From contig CALDSU010000004.1 of the NCBI GenBank assembly GCA_937924525.1, positions 358,399-422,398 on the forward strand: 64,000 bases of DNA, given 5' to 3'. This stretch comes from an uncultured Bryobacteraceae bacterium (GTDB lineage Bacteria; Acidobacteriota; Terriglobia; Bryobacterales; Bryobacteraceae). The notes under the pieces were generated by a model. That model had not been told where the DNA came from and did not search any database. It was given only the letters and a program-made list of their open reading frames with translations. Shown here one piece after another: positions 18,901 to 26,886 of this stretch; the first letter of the stretch is position 1; each line of letters opens with the position of its first letter. A program made the translations under genes and the position numbers.

Positions 18901-19158
18901 CTGTATAACCTCGACCTGTCGCTGGCGCGGTCGTTTCCGCTGCGCTGGATCGGCGAGGCGGGGCGCCTGACCGTCCGGGCCGATGCGTTCAATGTATTCA
19001 ATCACGCCAACCTCAACGCTCCGGATCAGGACCTGACCAGCAGCACGTTCGGGGTGGCGCTGTTCGGCCGCCAAGGCCGCGACGCTGGCTTTCCCGCCCT
19101 GACCCCGTTTCGGGAAACCGGCCGGCAGATTCAGTTGATGCTGCGGCTGGAGTTTTAA
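15922..19158 (+). CDS. Oar-like TonB-dependent outer-membrane receptor with carboxypeptidase-regulatory domain
   Basis: 1078 aa. GTG start overlaps the caspase gene stop (GTGA). A signal peptide ends near AAAQ (about residue 22), then a carboxypeptidase-regulatory-like beta-sandwich (about 25-110: GLIAGNVRHARTGAPLAQAT to VYRLRVTAPQFQ), a plug domain (RDLPLAGRDVYTMLATQPGV, NFLLDGLENNNY, STNNFSAEYGRTAG), and a long beta-barrel ending in phenylalanine (LMLRLEF), the usual barrel-assembly signal. This architecture is greatly expanded in Acidobacteriota; ligands are mostly unknown. It is the last gene of the cyclase-caspase operon, unusual company for such a receptor. Confidence 0.9.
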   Translation: MTARLVRLAGVVGLAALPAAAQTTQGLIAGNVRHARTGAPLAQATVAYVHQRTGNGGTAATDAGGGYFLPLLSPGVYRLRVTAPQFQPQEVQELELPVAGRLEVSFALRPLNDVWESGQYRSVFLPGSRTIVTFFGPDVDSSRSGTFEAVRGQRGALESTLSEVIHPQLVRDLPLAGRDVYTMLATQPGVTADAGTSRGLGLSAMGQRPSAANFLLDGLENNNYLVSGPLTAVAPEAIQEYRVSTNNFSAEYGRTAGFVANAVSKAGGNQFHGLGYFYLKNDALNANGFQENRAGLPRPPAKERQMGFQAGGPILRDRLFFSAAFEHLRSRGRQQEVTLRLPTPDYTRFVFAASPGARLFQQFGTPAPSNGDFRIDLPFAPPVSIDRPLSILRVDSAPRSGRDRWMGRYSLGRISRPDFLWSPYPDFVSGLNQDIDSGAVNYTRTLRPGLLNELKAGYSRDKLGWERARPEIPTLDVIDGNSRVIMPGSLAAYGYRNRSRTWELLDSLTWVRGRHLATFGGGLLWRSTDGYLSIGRDGYYQFGSSVSNGLIDFALATPRQFLAAVDLNPNPLRTPDFSREYRYRQSSFFAQDTYRLSRRLTLNFGLRYENFGAPRNTGAVKDAILRPGPGVTSEQRLLSGGVEFPGGGSQRLYAGDANDWAGRFGFSYDLTGRGRTLVRGAFGVFYDRPFDNLWQNVRANRVRVPVFIPSGTVDFLEPISQALGRYQRQAELAVSGALFPGATYFRPEIRTAYAQTYFYGVQHLLAESWSVEINGAGSLGRKLLVTDTWNRSLAAPYGYVAYRDSQGLANYQGLTAIARYRGRRAQFQAAYTFSHAIDHQSEPLQGDFFNLSFTGLSGGGGRALRAAFLREGDLRRERGSSDFDQRHNLVFFSVWELPAASGSRWHVLLRDWRVAQLAAFRSGFPFSLSAPSTPDPVTGELFFNNRPDVVNPGAVWLDPAPNVAGGRLLLNRAAFREPAGAGNLGRNALRGPGLYNLDLSLARSFPLRWIGEAGRLTVRADAFNVFNHANLNAPDQDLTSSTFGVALFGRQGRDAGFPALTPFRETGRQIQLMLRLEF

Positions 19159-19195
19159 GCCTTCGCTTGGCGCCGCCTGACCCCGCCGGACAAGG

Positions 19196-19696
19196 TCAGA
19201 AAACAATCCGTCCCGCCAACGGAATCTGCCGCGCGGTCTCAGCTTCCACCAGGCCGACGGACTCCGAGACGGTGATGCTCTCGGTGACGGCGCCCACCGC
19301 CAGGGTGAGGTTGACGGTGGGGTTGGACGCGGCGGCCACCACGACGTTCGGTTGGGTGGTGCGTTGGAAGCCGCTCCGGTGGGCGGTGACCGAGTAGGTT
19401 CCCGGCGGCAGGAAGCGCCCGGTGTAGTCGCCGTCCACGGTGGTGGCGGCCGTCGAGACCAAGCCGGTTCGGGTGTGGGAGATGGTAATCGAGGCGTCGG
19501 GAATCGGAGCCTGCGAAGGATCCGTGACGCGCCCGCGGATGGATCCCAGCGCGGCGGCTTGACCGGAAGCGGTCTGCGGCAAGAGGAGGAAAAGCGCGGC
19601 GCCCAGCGCGACGGCCGGAGCCACGCGCGTACCGCGTCGTGACCTTTCTTGTTGGCCCCGGAAGGGTTTGGCCTCAGCGAGGCGGGAGAAACTCAT
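19196..19696 (-). pseudogene. Truncated remnant of an Oar-like receptor (N-terminal domain only)
   Basis: 166 codons: N-terminal leader, hydrophobic signal segment (VALGAALFLLLPQTASGQ), then a complete carboxypeptidase-regulatory domain (LGSIRGRVTDPSQAPIPDAS to FQRTTQPNVVVAAAS) and the VTESITVSESVGLVEAET linker that normally leads into the plug. It stops at RQIPLAGRIVF, just where the plug should start. Only 37 bp then remain before the stop of the full-length receptor on the other strand. The plug and barrel are gone, so deletion of an ancestral receptor is likely. A functional stand-alone secreted domain cannot be ruled out. Confidence 0.6.
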
Positions 19697-19869
19697 GCGG
19701 CTCGAAGTCGGCTAGCTCTTTCCGGCCGAAAATCGACCGCTCCGCGGGCTCGGAAGCAAGGCGCATGTAGGTGCGGATCACAACCGGCGCCTTTCCGCCG
19801 GCCGGACCGCCTTGCCGCCGGGCCAGATTTGACTCGTTCGCCGGCGGCGCGGTATGTTCAAGTGGTACC

Positions 19870-19944
<75 letters not shown>

Positions 19945-19994
19945 GCCCGTCTCTCGAACTGCCTCGCGCGGCGGCGGCGCGGTGGCGGAATAGT

Positions 19995-21299
19995 TCACTT
20001 GGCGAACTCTTCGGCCACCTCCATGGCGATCGACGCCCACTCCCATAACGCCTGCGGCCGGTAGCGCACGGTGGAGATGTCTTTCATGATCAGTTCCACG
20101 TGGCAGTCCTTGCCGGCGCGCTCGAGGAAGTTGCGCAGCTCCTGGCGCGCCCGGGTGGGATCCCAGGCGTCACCGGCGAAAATGGCGGGCGTCGGCTTGT
20201 GGCTGAGCACCCAGCGGCCGCCGACCTGCTCGACCAGGCGCTCGGTCCGGTTCCAATAGCTGGCGGAAATCTTGCGGAGATTGGGGATCCTTCGGAGAAT
20301 GTCGATCTTGCGGTCCAACGGCTCGCAGCAGCCGTAGTAGACCAGCCCCCAGCGCGAGAGCCACCGCAAGTCGTGCTGGATCGCGAACTCCCAGTGCATC
20401 TCCGGTGAGACGTCGGCAAAGATCTGCGCGTTGGAGCAGCCCCACATGTTGTGGGGCAGGACGCGGTCCGGATCGAACGGCTCGCCCGGCAGGGCGGAGA
20501 CGTAGCCGTAGCCGCCTGAGCCGACGCGGGTGTTGTTGCAGTCCAGCGAGAGCAGGTTCTGGGCGACGAACTGGTCGAGCTCGATCATCCAGGCATCCAC
20601 CATGCGGGCGACGGCGGCGTGCACCAGCGCAGGGCGCTCCTTCAGGTCGATCATGGCCTCTTCCAGCCCCCACCACCGGATCAGGTAGTCCCACGGCGTA
20701 AACCAGATGTGCGTCTGCCCGACCTTCTGCACGGGCAGAATGCCGCGATAGACGTCGCACATGGCCTGGTAGCTGAACTCGGTCGCCTGTTGGTTGTGCG
20801 TGACCACCGGCATGCGGATCTTCTCGAGATCGGCCTCGTCGCGGATTTGAATGTGGAAGCGCCGCGAGACGATGTCCGTGGCCGGATCGGTGGAAACGAT
20901 GTCAACGTCCTCGATAATGCCGAAGTCGGTGCTGTGAATCGCCAGCGGGCAGGCGAGGAAATCGCTGACGATCATGTCGCCGGGCAGGTGGCGCCACTGG
21001 TACAGGGTGCGGCGCAACTCGCGTTCCTGCTCCTGCGCCCACGGATGCGTGGCGCGAAGCGTCAACTCCTCGTCCACGTTCATCTCGTGCCAGCAGATCT
21101 CGTTGATCCAGACCATCGGCCGCTCGGACTCCAGGTCGTTGAGTTTCCGCCACAGGCGGGCTTTCTCGCGATGCACCGGGAGAGCCGCGATGTCGGCGAT
21201 CTCGCCTGCCAGACGGCGGAGGATGTCCCGGTCCGCGGGCGGCAGGCGAATCTCCGCGGCGACGGGGAGCGGCGTACGATGGCTCGGGTCGTGCAACAT
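19995..21299 (-). CDS. Uroporphyrinogen-decarboxylase-like (methyltransferase-type) protein
   Basis: 434 aa from the ATG with a good GAGGAG Shine-Dalgarno sequence. The frame is open 195 bp further upstream, but that part overlaps the preceding gene. The body resembles the URO-D/MtaA/CmuA TIM-barrel family as found in Acidobacteriota and Planctomycetes: VWINEICWHE near the N-terminus, QTHIWFTPWDYLIRWWGLEE in the middle, and GLVYYGCCEPLDRKIDILR in the last third, where methyltransferases of this family place a zinc-binding cysteine. It is therefore more likely a corrinoid-linked or unknown lyase/methyltransferase than a haem enzyme. It lies 7 bp after the Tat-secreted protein gene, so the two probably act together. 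Confidence 0.7.
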   Translation of the reverse strand: MLHDPSHRTPLPVAAEIRLPPADRDILRRLAGEIADIAALPVHREKARLWRKLNDLESERPMVWINEICWHEMNVDEELTLRATHPWAQEQERELRRTLYQWRHLPGDMIVSDFLACPLAIHSTDFGIIEDVDIVSTDPATDIVSRRFHIQIRDEADLEKIRMPVVTHNQQATEFSYQAMCDVYRGILPVQKVGQTHIWFTPWDYLIRWWGLEEAMIDLKERPALVHAAVARMVDAWMIELDQFVAQNLLSLDCNNTRVGSGGYGYVSALPGEPFDPDRVLPHNMWGCSNAQIFADVSPEMHWEFAIQHDLRWLSRWGLVYYGCCEPLDRKIDILRRIPNLRKISASYWNRTERLVEQVGGRWVLSHKPTPAIFAGDAWDPTRARQELRNFLERAGKDCHVELIMKDISTVRYRPQALWEWASIAMEVAEEFAK

Positions 21300-21306
21300 G
21301 AGGGAA

Positions 21307-22422
21307 TCAACTCCTCTGCGGGATGACGGCGTCCCAGCCGAGTCCGCGATAGAAGCGCGCCATGGCCGCGATGTTGCGGTCGTTCGCTCCCATCCGGTCC
21401 GTGCCCGTGAAAGAGGAGAGCGGACGGGCCAGGTATTCGCTGACCGGCAAGGGCAGGGAAGTCTCCCGCGGCTCGGCGAAACCGTACAGGTCAAGCGAGC
21501 GGTTTGCGGGGTGGCTGAGGAAGGAGCGGGCGTCGTGGTTCACCCACCCGGCGACGTTTTGAATCAGGCGCGTCTTGGCGCCCACCATCGGCCGCGCCGC
21601 CTCCAGCAGGTCGCGGCTGGGGGCTTCGTTCATCACCCAGTCGCACTCGCGGAGCAGGCTGGAGCCGGCCACGGTGGGGTCGTTGAGCCGCGCGCAGGCG
21701 AGCCAGAGGATGCCCCGCGGATTCGCGCGATCGCGCGCCTGCCGGATCCGCTCCCAGCAGCGCTCGATCGCTCTCCGCTCGTAGGCGAGCTGGTCTTCCG
21801 GCCCCGGCGCGCCCGAGGAGGGAAACGGCCGGCCGGTGAGCTGGGTGTAGAGTTTCTGCTCTGCGGGGATCCAGCCCTGCGCGCGCAGTTTGGCAGCCGG
21901 GTTCCAGACCCAGTCGATCATGGCGCCGTCGATGCCGGTGCGGCGAAAGGCGTCCGCGATGGCCTCCCCAAGGTAGTCGAGGTATACGTCCGTCAGCGGA
22001 AGATGATAGACGTTGGCGGGGGCGCCGTAACTGTCCGCCGGGTGCTCGCGGGCCCATCGGGTATTGGCGCCGATGCAGAAGTAGCCGAACACCAGCATCC
22101 CGCGGCGGTGGCCCAGGCGCACCAGGTCGGCGAGGAAATCGTGGCGCAGACCAGGCTGCGGCGGGACGACGCCGCCCCGATACCAGGCGTAGCCGTTACA
22201 GGAAACGCAGAAGGTCTGAATGGTGTTGGCCCCGAGCGCCTGATACCAGTCGGCATGCTGCTCCGGCGACGCGTCGGCCCAATGTCCCGGCGGAGCGAAC
22301 GCGCCTTTCAGCCAATTGAAGTCGATGCAAAAGGCTTTGACCTGTCGCGGGAGCCCCGCGGTCTGCGCCCGGCCGGCGGCCGCCAGCGGCGCGGCAAGAA
22401 AGATACGGCGGGAGATCGCCAT
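21307..22422 (-). CDS. Twin-arginine-exported protein, putative glycosidase-like
   Basis: 371 aa. MAISRRIFLAAPLAAAG is a twin-arginine signal; the 48 bp upstream in the same frame look non-coding. The mature part reads like a TIM-barrel glycosidase of the alpha-L-fucosidase/amylase group: AFCIDFNWLKG at the start, TIQTFCVSCNGYAWY, GMLVFGYFCIGAN, DYLGEAIADAFRRTGIDGAMIDWVWNP (the DGAMIDW strand could supply an acidic catalytic residue), then CDWVMNEAPS. No family was recognised with certainty. The gene is followed 7 bp later by the URO-D-like gene. Confidence 0.65.
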   Translation of the reverse strand: MAISRRIFLAAPLAAAGRAQTAGLPRQVKAFCIDFNWLKGAFAPPGHWADASPEQHADWYQALGANTIQTFCVSCNGYAWYRGGVVPPQPGLRHDFLADLVRLGHRRGMLVFGYFCIGANTRWAREHPADSYGAPANVYHLPLTDVYLDYLGEAIADAFRRTGIDGAMIDWVWNPAAKLRAQGWIPAEQKLYTQLTGRPFPSSGAPGPEDQLAYERRAIERCWERIRQARDRANPRGILWLACARLNDPTVAGSSLLRECDWVMNEAPSRDLLEAARPMVGAKTRLIQNVAGWVNHDARSFLSHPANRSLDLYGFAEPRETSLPLPVSEYLARPLSSFTGTDRMGANDRNIAAMARFYRGLGWDAVIPQRS

Positions 22423-22539
22423 GACATCACCTGCTCTGCTGGCATGTAAGCATTTGGCCCGCGCGAACACAACCGGGGGGGCGCCGCCGTCCTGCCCGCG
22501 CTTCCCGAACGCCGGGCCGCGGGATACACTAAATCATCC

Positions 22540-23883
22540 ATGCCACATCCGAATGAAGCCTTTTTGCCAGGTCTGTTCGAGTTCCTCCGCATTCCCAGCA
22601 TCAGCACGCTGCCGGAGCACCAGCCTGACATCCGGCGCGCGGCCGAGTTTGTCCTGGCCGAGTTGACTGCCGCCGGTCTCAGCGCCCGCATCATCGAAGG
22701 AGAGGGCCACCCGCTGGTATACGGCGAATGGCTGGGCGCGCCCGGCAAGCCGACCCTGCTGCTCTACGGCCACTACGACGTCCAGCCCGTGGACCCCGTC
22801 GACGAATGGATCTCTCCCCCGTTCGAGCCTACCGTCCGCAACGACAACGTCTACTGCCGCGGCGCGGTGGACGACAAGGGGCAGACCTACATTCTGCTGA
22901 AAGCCGTCGCCGTGACCATGCAACGGCATGGCCGCCTGCCCGTCAACGTGCGGGTGCTGATCGAGGGCGAGGAAGAGTGCGGCGGCGGACACATCTCCCG
23001 CTACGTGCCGGCGCACGCAGCGGAACTCAAGGCCGACGCGGCGCTGATTTGCGACACGGAGATGTTCGCGCCCGAGTTGCCCACGATTTGCACGGGACTG
23101 CGCGGCATCGTGTACGGCGAAATCCACGTGACGGGGGCGCGCACAGACTTGCACTCGGGGATTTACGGTGGCGCCGCGCCCAACCCGCTCCAGGCCATGG
23201 CGGAGATCATTTGCGCCATCAAGGACCGCGACGGGCGCATTCAGATCCCGGGCTTTTACGATCCCGTGGCGCCGCCGAGCGAGGCCGAGCGCGCCGCCTG
23301 GGCCCGTCTTCCGTTTGACGAAGCGCAGTATGCGCAGCACGAACTGGGCGCGCCCGAACTGGTGGGCGAACCCGGCATTCCGGTGCTCGAGCGGCTGTGG
23401 GCGCGCCCGACGTTCGAAGTCCACGGCATCCGCGGCGGCTTTACCGGCGAAGGCGCCAAGACGGTGATCCCCGCCCGCGCGGTGGCGAAAGTGAGCTGCC
23501 GCACGGTGAAAAACCAGGTTCTCGAAACTGTCGAACGCCAGTTGGCCGAGGCGGTGAAAGCCGCCTGCCCCCGGGGCGTCACGGCGGAATACCGCCATAT
23601 CCACTCCGGAGACGGCGCGCTGGTGGACACCCGCCATCCGTGCGTGCAAGCCGCGGCGCGGGCGCTTACCGAGTGCTTCGGCCAGGAAACGGTCTACGTG
23701 CGGGGCGGCGGGTCCATTCCCATCGTGGCGATGTTCGAAAAGCACCTGGGCATCCCCAGCGTCATGATGGGCTTCGGCCTGCCCGACGACAATCTGCACG
23801 CCCCGAACGAAAAATTCCACCTGCCGAATTTCTACCGGGGCATCGACGCGGTGATCCGGTATTTCGAAATGCTGGGCGAGTAG
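22540..23883 (+). CDS. M20-family zinc dipeptidase
   Basis: 447 aa, the normal length for M20 dipeptidases. The metal ligands of the family are visible in order: His in LLYGHYDVQP, the bridging Asp in GAVDDKGQ, Glu pair in IEGEEECGGG, Asp in ICDTEMF, and His in EKFHLPNFYRG near the end. A lid/dimerisation domain separates the catalytic halves. It probably cleaves dipeptides in the cytoplasm (no signal peptide). A -10-like TACACT ends 9 bp before the ATG and there is no Shine-Dalgarno sequence, so translation may be leaderless. Confidence 0.9.
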   Translation: MPHPNEAFLPGLFEFLRIPSISTLPEHQPDIRRAAEFVLAELTAAGLSARIIEGEGHPLVYGEWLGAPGKPTLLLYGHYDVQPVDPVDEWISPPFEPTVRNDNVYCRGAVDDKGQTYILLKAVAVTMQRHGRLPVNVRVLIEGEEECGGGHISRYVPAHAAELKADAALICDTEMFAPELPTICTGLRGIVYGEIHVTGARTDLHSGIYGGAAPNPLQAMAEIICAIKDRDGRIQIPGFYDPVAPPSEAERAAWARLPFDEAQYAQHELGAPELVGEPGIPVLERLWARPTFEVHGIRGGFTGEGAKTVIPARAVAKVSCRTVKNQVLETVERQLAEAVKAACPRGVTAEYRHIHSGDGALVDTRHPCVQAAARALTECFGQETVYVRGGGSIPIVAMFEKHLGIPSVMMGFGLPDDNLHAPNEKFHLPNFYRGIDAVIRYFEMLGE

Positions 23884-23900
23884 CGCCGGCGCGCCGGTGG

Positions 23901-24305
23901 TTACCTGGGCGTGAGGTGGCGCTGGACCTCGCGCACGAAACTGTTCAGTAGGGAGCGGTCGGCGCTCGCATACCGCAAGATCACGAAGTAGCGGTCGACG
24001 TGGAAGGCGACGGTATTCGGTTCGCGCCGCCACGTCTGCTCCAGCTCCAGCCCGGCGGCGCTCGAGGCGAGTTGATAGGCTTCCGCGCGAAGCGTTTCAC
24101 CGCCCGGCGCGGCGTAGTCGGCGAGTTCCACCTGCTGGACGCCGAAGCGGGCGATCCCTGCGGGCGCCGAACCGGCGGGGGCTTCCCGGTGAGTTTGCCG
24201 GGTCCACTCGCCGGCGCGCTCGGGCAGCGCCGGTCCGGAAGCCGGAGGCGGCGCGCACCCGGCCAGCATCGCAAGCAACCAGACCACCAAGCCGCGCGGA
24301 GGCAT
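23901..24305 (-). CDS. Hypothetical lipoprotein
   Basis: 134 aa from the ATG that begins a lipoprotein signal (MPPRGLVVWLLAMLAGCAPP, lipobox LAGC). Longer in-frame starts lie in the divergent region and look non-coding. The mature protein starts with a proline-rich linker, then has PERAGEWTRQTHREAP, an alternating beta-rich middle (GVQQVELADYAA, RAEAYQLASSAAGLELEQTW) and ends RYFVILRYASADRSLLNSFVREV, which looks like a small alpha/beta domain. Function unknown. A -10-like TACAAT lies 6 bp before the ATG (complement of 24312-24317), again pointing to a leaderless start. It converges on the peptidase gene. Confidence 0.65.
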   Translation of the reverse strand: MPPRGLVVWLLAMLAGCAPPPASGPALPERAGEWTRQTHREAPAGSAPAGIARFGVQQVELADYAAPGGETLRAEAYQLASSAAGLELEQTWRREPNTVAFHVDRYFVILRYASADRSLLNSFVREVQRHLTPR

Positions 24306-24384
24306 CGACAAATTGTAACGAAGTGCAGTACAACTTGAGAAGCGCACCGCCCCGCCAGGGACGGTCGGCGCTGAAGAAGAAAGC

Positions 24385-24516
24385 ATGGCGAAAGTCAAAG
24401 CGGCGAAATCAAAGAAACCCACCTTCGCCCCGAACGGCCTGCCGTGTTTGATCCTGATTATTGTGGGGATCATCCTGCTGTTGGTGCTGTTCTACGTGAG
24501 CATGAAAGCGAGTTGA
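24385..24516 (+). CDS. Small single-pass membrane protein, 43 aa
   Basis: A short gene with a lysine-rich N-terminus ([14 protein letters not shown]) and one long hydrophobic helix ([18 protein letters not shown]), ending SMKAS. The positive N-terminus predicts that it stays in the cytoplasm. GAAGAAGAAAG before the ATG can serve as ribosome-binding sequence. It lies 2 bp before rph on the same strand, so it is probably co-transcribed. No function can be assigned. Confidence 0.6.
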   Translation: MAKVKAAKSKKPTFAPNGLPCLILIIVGIILLLVLFYVSMKAS

Positions 24517-24518
24517 CG

Positions 24519-25238
24519 ATGCGGCAGGACGGAAGGCGGAACGATCAGGGGCGGCCGGTCCACATTGAGACGGGATACCTGATGACGGCGGAGGGGTCGG
24601 CGCTGATTCACGCCGGCCATACCCGCGTGCTGTGCACGGCCAGCGTGGAAGATACGGTGCCGGCGTTTCTGCGCGGCTCCGGGCAAGGCTGGGTGACGGC
24701 GGAGTACGGCATGCTGCCGCGGTCCACACAAACGCGCACGCCGCGCGAGGCGGCGCGCGGCCGGGTCTCCGGGCGGTCGCAGGAGATCCAGCGGCTGATC
24801 GGGCGGTCGCTGCGCGCGGTGGTGGACCTGAAGGCGCTCGGCGAGCGGACCATCACGCTGGATTGCGACGTCCTGCAAGCCGACGGCGGCACGCGCACCG
24901 CGGCCATCACGGGCGCCTGCGTGGCGCTGGCCCTGGCCTGCCGGCAACTGGTCACCTTCGGGGTCCTCCCGAAGACGCCCATGCGGGATTATGTCGCCGC
25001 CACCAGCGCCGGCATCGTGGGCGGGGAGGCGATGCTGGACTTGTGCTACGAGGAGGACTCGCGCGCCGACGTCGATATGAACATCGTGATGACGGGCGGC
25101 GGGAAGTTCGTCGAAGTGCAGGCGACCGGCGAGCACGCGGTGTTTGACGACGCGCAACTGGCCAGCATGGTGGCCCTGGCCCGCCAGGGGCTGAGCGAGT
25201 TGCTGGCCGTGCAGCGCGCGGCGGTGGCGCTCGAGTGA
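24519..25238 (+). CDS. rph: Ribonuclease PH
   Basis: 239 aa, standard length and sequence for RNase PH, a phosphate-dependent 3'-5' exoribonuclease that trims tRNA precursors. Family marks: MRQDGR start, [45 protein letters not shown] and the [20 protein letters not shown] stretch that forms the phosphate/active site. The frame extends 75 bp upstream into the small membrane-protein gene, but MRQDGR is the conserved start. Its stop overlaps the rdgB start (GTGA), so the pair is translationally coupled, as in many bacteria. Confidence 0.97.
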   Translation: MRQDGRRNDQGRPVHIETGYLMTAEGSALIHAGHTRVLCTASVEDTVPAFLRGSGQGWVTAEYGMLPRSTQTRTPREAARGRVSGRSQEIQRLIGRSLRAVVDLKALGERTITLDCDVLQADGGTRTAAITGACVALALACRQLVTFGVLPKTPMRDYVAATSAGIVGGEAMLDLCYEEDSRADVDMNIVMTGGGKFVEVQATGEHAVFDDAQLASMVALARQGLSELLAVQRAAVALE

Positions 25239-25852
25239 TCCTGTATTGCGCCACCAGCAATCCCGGCAAACTGCGCGAGTTCACGCTGGCCGCCGAACGC
25301 TTGGCGGCCGGGCGCTTCACGGTCAGGCCGCTGACCGGCATCGAGCCATGCGCCGAGGATGGCGTCACGTTTGAAGAGAACGCCTGCCGGAAGGCCATCC
25401 ATTACAGCCGCCACGCGCCCGGGTTGCTCTTCGCCGAAGACTCGGGACTGGAAGTGGAGGCGTTGGGCGGCGCCCCCGGCGTCTATTCCGCCCGCTTTGC
25501 GGGTCCGCAAGCCTGTGACCAGGACAACAACCGCCTGCTCGTCGCCCGTTTGCGGGGAGTGGCCGATCGGAGGGCCCGCTACGTCTGCGTGGTGGCGCTG
25601 GCCGAGCGCGGTGAAGTGCTCGCCACCTTCCGCGGCGAGGTGGAAGGCCGCATCGTGGACGAACCGCTGGGGGCGCATGGCTTTGGCTACGATCCGCACT
25701 TTTTCTACGAGCCCTTCGGTTGCACCTTGGCGGAGGCGGCGCCCGAGGAGAAACTGCGGGTGAGCCACCGCGGGCGCGCCGTGGGCGCCATGCTGCGATA
25801 TCTGCTCGGCCAGGGAGAAGGCGGGCGGCAAATCAACGCGTCGCCGCGCTGA
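25235..25852 (+). CDS. rdgB: XTP/dITP diphosphatase (HAM1/RdgB family)
   Basis: 205 aa. It removes non-canonical purine triphosphates (XTP, dITP) from the nucleotide pool. Conserved family parts are [11 protein letters not shown] at the N-terminus, [31 protein letters not shown] (split here by its aspartate metal site), [12 protein letters not shown] and the C-terminal SHRGRA. The start is a GTG overlapping the rph stop. The 3' end overlaps the converging epimerase gene by 20 bp. Confidence 0.96.
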   Translation: MILYCATSNPGKLREFTLAAERLAAGRFTVRPLTGIEPCAEDGVTFEENACRKAIHYSRHAPGLLFAEDSGLEVEALGGAPGVYSARFAGPQACDQDNNRLLVARLRGVADRRARYVCVVALAERGEVLATFRGEVEGRIVDEPLGAHGFGYDPHFFYEPFGCTLAEAAPEEKLRVSHRGRAVGAMLRYLLGQGEGGRQINASPR

Positions 25853-26783
25853 CCTTCCGGAAGTAGGCCACGGTCTCCGTCAGGCCCTCTTCGAGCGAAA
25901 CCTTGGGCGTCCAACCGAGAATGCGCTTCGCCTTGGAGATATCCGGGCGGCGCTGCTTGGGATCGTCTTCCGGGAGCGGGTGGAAGACGATTGTGGAGTT
26001 GGCGCCGGTCAGCCGGCGAATCCGTTCGGCGAATTCCAGGATGGTCAGTTCGATGGGGTTGCCCAGGTTGACCGGGTACCGCTCGTCGGAATGCAGCAGG
26101 CGGTAAAGGCCTTCCACCAGGTCGCTCACGTAGCAAAAACTGCGTGTCTGGGAACCGTCGCCGAAGACGGTCAGCGGTTCTCCGCGCAGCGCCTGGTCGA
26201 GAAACGCGGGCACCACGCGGCCATCATTGAGTTGCATGCGCGGACCGTAGGTGTTGAAGATGCGCGCAATGCTGGTGCGGACCCCGTACTTGCGGTGGTA
26301 CGCCATGGTGATCGCCTCGGCGAACCGTTTGCTCTCGTCGTAACAGGAGCGGGGACCCACGGGGTTTACGTTACCCCAGTAGGTTTCCACCTGGGGATGC
26401 ACGAGCGGGTCGCCGTAGCATTCCGACGTGGAGGTGAGCAGGTACCGGGCGTCGTCTCGCCGGGCTACTTCCAGCAGGTTGCGGCTGCCGGCGGACCCCA
26501 CCATCAGGGTCTCGATGGGATTCTCGAGATAGTCCTTCGGGCTGGCGGGGGACGCCATGTGCAACACGGCGTCGAAGCGCCACGCGGTGACCGAGTCCGG
26601 CAACGGTTCGCTGACGTCATGTTCGACGAAACGGAATCTCGGATGCCCTCGTAAACTTTCGAGGTTTTCCGGCGAGCCCGTCAGAAAATTATCCACGCCG
26701 ACCACTTCATGGCCTTCCGCGACCAGCCGGTCGCACATGTGGGACGGAATAAAACCCGCCGCCCCCGAAACCAAAACCCGCAA
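25833..26783 (-). CDS. UDP-glucuronate decarboxylase-type NAD-dependent epimerase
   Basis: 316 aa extended short-chain dehydrogenase. The sequence around residues 117-125 (TSTSECYGD) with Glu121, and Tyr148 with Lys152 (YDESK), match the catalytic set of UDP-xylose synthases. [18 protein letters not shown] and [12 protein letters not shown] are also typical. It would make UDP-xylose from UDP-glucuronate for surface polysaccharide. The Rossmann motif reads GAAGFIP (7-13), with proline where most relatives have the third glycine. Its start faces the HerA-like gene across 100 bp. Confidence 0.85.
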   Translation of the reverse strand: MRVLVSGAAGFIPSHMCDRLVAEGHEVVGVDNFLTGSPENLESLRGHPRFRFVEHDVSEPLPDSVTAWRFDAVLHMASPASPKDYLENPIETLMVGSAGSRNLLEVARRDDARYLLTSTSECYGDPLVHPQVETYWGNVNPVGPRSCYDESKRFAEAITMAYHRKYGVRTSIARIFNTYGPRMQLNDGRVVPAFLDQALRGEPLTVFGDGSQTRSFCYVSDLVEGLYRLLHSDERYPVNLGNPIELTILEFAERIRRLTGANSTIVFHPLPEDDPKQRRPDISKAKRILGWTPKVSLEEGLTETVAYFRKVSAATR

Positions 26784-26886
26784 TCCAACCCTCCGCGGCG
26801 ATGTTACAAAGCCTCTCTTTCAGTGTAACGGACGCCGGGCCATTGGCCCCGGGCAGCCCGCCCGGGATTTCCTACAATAAGGCGTG

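Noticed and set aside
23886..23897. 12-bp palindrome CCGGCGCGCCGG after the M20 peptidase gene
   Set aside because: A perfect palindrome with no loop in a very GC-rich gap between converging genes; likely chance.
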